A stretch of 64,000 nt of DNA from Desmodus rotundus. Its lineage: Eukaryota > Chordata > Mammalia > Chiroptera > Phyllostomidae. This document shows positions 57,868 through 64,000 of the stretch, piece after piece. Under the pieces are notes generated by a model. The model made no database searches and had not been told where the DNA came from. It saw only the letters and a program-made list of their open reading frames with translations. Location of the stretch: positions 82,771,073-82,835,072 of the forward strand of contig NC_071388.1 in assembly GCF_022682495.2 (NCBI RefSeq), given 5' to 3'. The translations under genes and the position numbers were made by a program. Positions within the stretch are counted from its first letter, which is position 1. Each line of letters starts with the position of its first letter.

Positions 57868-59270
57868 GACTCACATCCCATCTTGCAGTCTCTCAAGTTT
57901 ACTCCATTAGCAATCTCTTCCTTACACATAATCACTTCTTTTTCTGCATTAAAAGAATGATAAGAAAATATGTATTAGTGTTCAAGTATTTGTTACCTTT
58001 ACATTCTCCTCCACTCCACGCTCAGGGGCAAAACTCACTCCTTTTTGTGTCCAGTATCAGTAGCTCATGAAACGTCCTGCTGTACAAAATAACAACAGCA
58101 AAACAAGTGACCTTGGTAAAATAAGTGAAGGAATAAATGCACAAAACATTTATGGACAAGTGAAAAAATATAAAAGCTTAAGGAAAAAAAAAAGTCTGGG
58201 GTAAGGATTAGGGCCAGATTTTGGTGTCCACATGATATACCAAACTAAGGCTCCATAAGCATACATTAATTTGAATAAAATTGTTTTAGGATTAGATTGA
58301 AATGACATTTGAGACAGATACCATGGAGGTGATGATGGATTTGTAATTCCAGTTTTGAAGAGATCTTAATTGAATCTTTCATGAAAAAACAAGACATGAC
58401 ATGGTTACTTCAAAAAATTTAGGGAGTTTAAAATACCTTCTCCATTTGCAAAATGAGGCAGGGGCATTTGTAAATTAAATTCTATAGCAAAAACAATTCA
58501 TGCTAGATCTGCCTGAGTTTAACAATGTCAGTCTACACTTCTAGGGTAGATTCAATTCCTAGAAATAATGTTATTAATTGTGGTGCTGTAATCAGGAAAG
58601 CTTTAAAATTAGTGCAAGAGATGCCACTATTGGAAATATTTATGACTTTATTTTATAGCCTTCTATTTTTTGTCTGTGAATGCCATAACTTCTCAAATAT
58701 CTAATGATAATAATTGAAAATTTGTAGAAGTTCTCTTCTGTTCCTAGTTTTATCTACTTTTTAATTTCCTTGACATGAGATTAAATAAACAAGATAAAAA
58801 TTTACTAATATTTCTTATGCTATTTTATTTCCTTTTTACATTTAACCAGTATTAAAGACTTGCCTTAAGACTAATGAGAAAGAAGTTTCCCCATCCAATT
58901 TTAGGTATTATTCAAATTTTCTCTATCTGAGTGAAAATAAAACTATGTTTTCTAGGAATATTATAAAAGAAAAAGAAACAGCCTATTATTGTATTATCAA
59001 CTGTTTTCTAAATTCAGTAATAGATTTTGTTTTTGAATTTTCTTGGTTCTGAATTTGCTATTATTACTGCCAATAGAAGGTATGTACATTTATGTTAACA
59101 TTTTTACATACATACATGCCTACATATTCTTTCCAGAAGACTGAGCCAAAGTTAATCATTATAAATTTTATTGTATTTAAGTTGGTTTACATATTATTAA
59201 ATAGTTAATATTTTTATTTTCACATTTCCTTTTAATTCATCTAACAGATACTGAATGCCTTCTATTAATC
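57868..59270. other. Unique sequence
   Basis: No recognised feature over 1.4 kb. Confidence 0.4.
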
Positions 59271-59276
59271 ATACAA

Positions 59277-59851
59277 GGGGGACCCTAAAAAAACTGAATT
59301 ATTTTCCATAGGGTGGGCCCCTTGTAGTACAAACGTCCCCCGCTAGGTGAGTGTTCTAGGAGCCCATCTGTATCAGTGTACCCGCTGGCGTTGCTGTGAA
59401 TGGCTGCATTGGACTTCGGTGTGTATTTTTTGAAGATGCATTTAACGTGTTCCCCATTTCATGATGGGTGATTTACAAGTGTACTGCCCATACTGTGCTG
59501 AGTGTTCAGTAGTTTTGGACCCAAAATAGCACATGACCCCTGTGCCCCACCCTTCCAATTTACCCACTCTCACCCCTAAGTAACTTTTTCTTTTTATTTC
59601 CCTAGATTAAAAAAAGTCCTCAGAGGGAAATATTTTGCCCGTATGGAAGAGGTGAAACCAAAAACAAATGGCAGAAGCACTAGAAGTCTTCAAAATCTAT
59701 GAGTTCAGAAACTGTTTTGAACAGTGGAAAAAACATCTTGACAGGTATATTCCATCAAATGGAGAGAACTGTGCAGATGTCTAAAGTTTAAACATGTGAG
59801 AATAAATACATAATTTTGTGTAAGTGAGTTCTGTTTTTGGAGGGTCCCCCC
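59277..59851 (+). mobile_element. Mariner-derived MITE, copy B, sense
   Basis: GGGGGACCCTAAAAAAACT at the left (59,277) mirrors CTGTTTTTGGAGGGTCCCCCC at the right (to 59,851). Between them are a 5'-proximal piece and a transposase C-terminal relic at 59,643-59,784, showing an internal deletion. Copies at 36,757-37,322 and about 63,310-63,770 are the same family. Confidence 0.82.
59643..59784 (+). pseudogene. Mariner transposase C-terminal relic
   Basis: A frameshifted stretch reads EALEVFKIYEFRNCFEQWKK, then HLDRYIPSNGEN and a stop. The FEQWKK...YIPSNG pattern is the terminal region of a mariner transposase. Only the last 45 or so codons survive. The catalytic core is deleted. Confidence 0.75.
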
Positions 59852-61735
59852 AAAAAACATAAAGATGGATTATTGTACATGGCCTTTCTAGGAGATAAAA
59901 TTACTAAAGGGAGGTAATTCCAATGATAATGTGAATTAAATGATATACCACAAAACAGGTATACATGTAACGTACTAGAAAAGAACAGATAAATTATGTG
60001 GTAGAATTAGAGAAAGTAGATGGATGTCAAAGTTTAAAGTATCTAGAAAGGAGAAGGAACAGTAAATCATGTAGAAGTTATTGTATAAACAAAGAATCCA
60101 GATATTTTATTCCTTTGTCTTGAGAAGATAAACAACAACAAATGACCATAATAAAATTCCCAAGATGGTTTTAAATTCCAAACAAGACAACAATTCAAAT
60201 CTATGGCAAGGGATGTATAAGATGTATAAGGGATGCACTGGATCTTCCACAACATCTGGAATAAACCCATGTGGGTATGTCATTCATGTAGGTATCATTC
60301 ATTATGTCCAATACAATGGAACCACCTTTCAGAACCATACACTTGGAACACCTGCAGAGAAATACAAAGCCTTGTTGACATTATACTAAACAAAAACATG
60401 CCATTATGTAGCATGGCATTGTATGATTAAGAAGAATAATTTGCCCCCAACTATAGCCAAATGCGTATGTGCATACAGAAACGTATGTTTGTGTTGGAAG
60501 GAGGTGCTAAAGAAAAGGCACTATCTTCTGACCCTTAGCAGAGGGAATTTAAGAACTTTTTAAAAGTTATTAAAGGGAAAATGTCTTCACAGTAATAAAA
60601 TTGTCTCAAAGAGCAATAATTAAGCATAAATACATTGTTTGCACAAACTATTCTCTCAGGGGTTTTGTTACCATTTCACTCAACACGCAACATGTCATCT
60701 TGACATTTTAGTGGGCTCCTTGACTTCACAACAGTGTATGTTCTTTGGTTATGAATTAACTGTGCTTTCCTAACTACTCTGCCAGTGACCTAACCATAAC
60801 CTTTTGGGTGAATAATGTAATTTTAAAAATAAAAATAGTCTTGAAATGAAACCTAAGAAAATGAATTCATTGTTACATAACAACTTTATATGAACTGTGG
60901 CATCAAAAGAAATAGGAAGTGCAATTGTTACAGAAAAACATGCAATTGAAAACTTAGCTGAGGTCTTCTTCAAACCAGCAAAATCACTCTTAAAAATATA
61001 TAAGCCTATAAACTCCTATCTAAACCCAATCATAAATCAGATGTTGGATGATGATGACTCACAAAGTAGCAGAGGTGGATAGAAAACAGTCAAGTTTTGG
61101 GTGTCTGTTGTACTCGGCACACTTCATCTGAATTACCCACACTATCCCTTCGTCGGCTTCCTTTTCATGACAGTGCAGTTCAGTACCAATGGCTTCAATC
61201 TTGACAAACTTCAAATGGATAACAACACCAAACCTAACAAATTTTCAACAACAACACACAAAATATAGTTCAGTGAGTTGGAGCAAATAACTATTCCTAC
61301 TTTTATTACTAAGTCATTAGAGAAATCTCTAGAATAGAATTATCTTTTTATATTTTTCCATCCTTAATTAAAATATTTATTCTCTAGAAATTAAGGCAAG
61401 TGGGATAGCTGCATTCCTGTTTTACTTAGAAGAAAAAAATTATATGTTTTCATTTCCTCTTTAAGATTATGCTTCCTACCTGCTCCAACGATGAACACTA
61501 GTTGTAACTTCTCTTTCTCTTGTCTCTTTAGACTTCATGAGAATGACTGATTATTCTACTTTTTTCCCCCATTCCACATTAAAGCTCAGCTCAAAAGGAG
61601 TAATTAAATATACCAACTGCATTGTTTCTATATTATAGACATTTCTCATTATTTTTTTACCGCAATTCATGATTTAATACTTTTTGTATGTTTGAGAACT
61701 TTCCCAAAGAAAAATATAGAAATTTTTCTTCCTTT
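59852..61735. other. Unique sequence
   Basis: No recognised repeat or exon. A 60-codon frame from GTG at 60,897 to 61,082 has no recognisable domain. Confidence 0.35.
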
Positions 61736-61739
61736 CCAG

Positions 61740-62100
61740 AGTGCATAGATTTTACCTAGGATCTACAAATCATAATTAATGCATGAGCCTTTACTCTGGA
61801 AACTGGCCGTGTGGGGAAGCTAGCAGCACACGGAAATCATTATCATGATTGGGTGGCTACAGCGATGTTCCACGTTCACTGCCAGGTGGGCAGTGTTCTG
61901 GCGAGAGTGCTCAGTGGCAGCGAGTGCGGAGCAAGCTGCAGTGTTTGTGCCTGGCACTGGCTGGGGCCACTATATGTTCGCTGGAATTGTCCCGTGCCAT
62001 TATTTTTTTCCTGCTCCTGACTGTGAGTAATGAATGCCTGATGCGCATTCCTTATTATGTGGCCTTCATGATAACAATTGATAGATTTGTTTCCTCTTGA
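61740..62100. promoter_or_regulatory. Small CpG cluster of unknown function
   Basis: About 10 CpGs lie within 290 bases (about 61,808-62,045) in a CpG-poor region. A perfect polypyrimidine/acceptor-like CTTCCTTTCCAG ends at 61,739, and a GTGAGT donor-like sequence is at 62,023-62,028, which would bound a 283-bp exon. All three plus-strand frames are open for 60-83 codons, so no frame is preferred. It could be a non-coding exon, an enhancer or an isolated CpG remnant. Confidence 0.3.
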
Positions 62101-63240
62101 AACAATTTAAAGAATGTTCTTATTTGTAAACAAAAACACCAACTCATACACTCCAATACAAATCTTAAAGTATATAAAATAATTAATTGCTTCAGGTTAT
62201 TTGAAATAAGAGAGAGAGAACCCATGTTGATGAGAAAAGAGAGCTGAAATAATTTGAAAGCAGCGCCCTTGTCCACAGAAGTAGGAAATTAATGAATATT
62301 TTCCCTTTTATTCTTCTACAGATAATATATTTTTCTCATAATTCTATACTTTATGACACTCATTTTATATTTTGAAATGTAATATAGCTCAGGTATGCAA
62401 AGTAAAATTGGTCTCTGTTGGAAATATAGTTAATGTATGATTTCAGGTTGTGCCTTATTGTTCAAAGATGTTACCTTGTTCCTTACTGGCACACTGTTAA
62501 TCTTTGAGACAGAGGTCTGATGAGGCTGAAGAGTCTGTTAGATTTTTATCTTATCAGGTTTTTCAATAAACTTTTCAAATGAGCTGTAAGCTTTTGCTTA
62601 TATGGTTCCTTTCTTTCTAAAAATATAATGATAAGGTCAGCTTGCTTTGTAAGGACTTTGGAAATAAAACAATTCATGAACAATGGCTTTGAGCCATTGT
62701 TACTTATGGATTTTTTAAATAATAATGTAGAGGAAGTGTTTTGTTTCAGCAAAAACAGAAATATTTTCAAGATAGAAAATTTGACTTAAAGAGATTGCTA
62801 CTAAAAAAGGGGATTAAAGATCAGCTTTACATCACAGTTTAAAGAGTAATGCTGATCCCAGGTAGAAAATGGAAATAGCAGAAAGCATAGACATTGGGTG
62901 TTGGAGTTAGAAGAAAGATGCAATGTTAAGCAGCACCATCCCAGGGATTAACAAGCGCATTTGAATACTTACTGGGACTAGTAGTTAGAATCTCTGAAAT
63001 GGTAAAGAGACATGCTAGACCAGGTGGTGCAGGTAGAGTGATGTGCGATGATGTACTGTGTAGATCTTGACCAGGGAAGCAAAGTCTGTGGGTTACAAGT
63101 ACTTAGTCTACAGTGGTCAAAACCAGTTCTAAAGAGGTAACTGAGGATGACATTAGAAGTGAGTGTGCTTATCTCTTATAAAATTTCCCTTTATGCATAT
63201 GTAAGTTGTTTATAGTTGTCTAATAACTATCTATGAAATG
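62101..63240. other. Unique sequence
   Basis: No recognised feature. Confidence 0.4.
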
Positions 63241-63242
63241 AT

Positions 63243-63304
63243 CTCTCTCTATATATATACATATATTCATATATACATATGTACACACACACACACACAT
63301 ATAT
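63243..63304 (+). repeat. CT/TA/CA microsatellite
   Basis: TCTCTCTATATATATACATATATTC followed by ACACACACACACACAC and TATATATG. Sits directly before the MITE copy. Confidence 0.88.
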
Positions 63305-63309
63305 ATGAA

Positions 63310-63770
63310 GGGGGACCAAAAAAGAGAATTTATTTATATAAAGTTGTGCATTTATTCTTATATGTTTAAACTTCAATCACCTTCCAAATACCTCCATTTG
63401 ATGCAATACACCTACTGAGACATTTTCTCCACTGCTCAAAACAGTTTTTGAACTCATTGATTTTGATGCCTCTTAATGAGTCTGCTGGTTTTGTTTGTTT
63501 GTTTGTTTGTTTGTTTCACCTTTTCCATATCAGCAAAATGTTTCCTTTGAGGACTTTTTTTTCATCAAGGAAACAAACAAACAAAAAAACAGTTGCTCAA
63601 GGAGAGATCAGGTGAATAGGAAGGATGGGCACTGGGGTCATGCCCTTTTTAGTCAAAAACTGCTGAACACTCAGCGCAGTATGGGTAGGTGCACTCATAA
63701 ATCACCCATAATGTAATGGGCAAAGATATTAAAAGAGGCTTCAAATAAATTCACTACAGTCAAAGACAAT
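63310..63770 (-). mobile_element. Mariner-derived MITE, copy C, antisense, truncated
   Basis: It begins GGGGGACCAAAAAAGAG at 63,310 and runs in parallel with copy A (36,757): AAACAGTTTTTGAACTC near 63,440, CAGCAAAATGTTTCC near 63,530 and ACTCAGCGCAGTATGGG near 63,669. The far terminal repeat is missing, so it is truncated or the end has decayed. A GTTT repeat is embedded at 63,492-63,516. Confidence 0.78.
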
Positions 63771-63849
63771 GCTCCTTCCTATGAACTTCCAACCTTCTCA
63801 GCAACCTTTTCACTGTCTTGAACAACTTTTCCTTCTATACACAGGGATC

Positions 63850-63975
63850 CACCCTAAGTCACTAGAGAGCATGCTCCACGAGGGTCAAGACACTTCAATG
63901 GCTCCATGGGGTCCAGGACTGTGCCTGGCACATAGCAGGTCCTCAAAGACTTTATGCTCCATGAAATTTATCATC
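63850..63975 (+). mobile_element. L2 relic
   Basis: CATGCTCCACGAGGGTCAAGAC and TGCCTGGCACATAGCAGGTCCTCAAAG (63,921-63,947) are typical of an L2 3' end. Confidence 0.65.
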
Positions 63976-64000
63976 AGTGCAGAAATTAATCAGAAACTCA

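Noticed and set aside
60897..61082. Short frame with a polar end (DDDDSQSSRGG)
   Set aside because: It starts with GTG, has no recognisable domain, no upstream promoter or splice signals seen, and a chance length.
1..64000. A novel defence, biosynthetic or other multi-gene system
   Set aside because: No operon-like or clustered coding genes exist here. The window is a transposon-rich mammalian non-coding region, and the only proteins recognised are transposon products.

Overview
This is a stretch of mammalian, AT-rich, non-coding chromosome, most likely from a bat. The taxonomic evidence is the tRNA-derived SINEs of the chiropteran VES type (about 13,780, 14,361, 16,540 and 57,626). It is supported by abundant L1 debris, ancient MIR/L2/MER5-type relics shared by placental mammals, and several Tc1/mariner and hAT DNA transposons. 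No host protein-coding gene could be demonstrated. The only long intact reading frame with a recognisable product is the ORF1 protein of a retrotransposon (1,907-2,605).

Layout. 1-5,730: an old antisense L1 carries a mariner deletion derivative, which in turn carries a young ORF1-only L1-derived element (half-L1 or HAL1-like) with a clean target-site duplication. 5,750-10,040: an LTR-like relic, a 200-bp hAT miniature element, MER5-like and MIR relics, and unique sequence. 10,050-16,740: a patchwork of antisense L1 pieces and VES SINEs. 16,740-21,540: mostly unique sequence plus L2-like relics. 21,540-27,411: a near-complete sense L1 with broken ORF1 and ORF2 and a hAT element inserted in ORF2. 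27,412-32,747: L2 relic, unique sequence, a CpG-containing candidate conserved element or exon at 28,800-29,300, and a GATA microsatellite. 32,748-34,504: a second, decayed ORF1-only L1 derivative and a hAT relic. 34,505-37,322: unique sequence with a candidate conserved block, MIR, L2 and a mariner-derived MITE. 37,505-42,985: L1 segments in opposite orientations, interrupted by an antisense solo LTR with a 6-bp duplication. 43,000-48,230: mostly unique, with MIR, MER5-like and L1 3' end relics. 48,233-51,600: a second copy of the first mariner family, then an L1 interrupted by a 1.28-kb mariner with a dead transposase. 51,600-64,000: mainly unique, with MER20-like, MIR and VES elements, two more copies of the mariner MITE, and a small CpG cluster at 61,740-62,100.

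The window is therefore best read as an intergenic or intronic region whose history is written in nested transposons. The most useful observations are the ORF1-only LINE derivatives, the nested insertions with relative chronology, the three-copy mariner MITE family, the rearranged L1 block, and two or three unique CpG- or homeobox-motif-bearing blocks that may be regulatory. Family names are from recognition of sequence by eye, and boundaries are approximate unless a target duplication fixes them.
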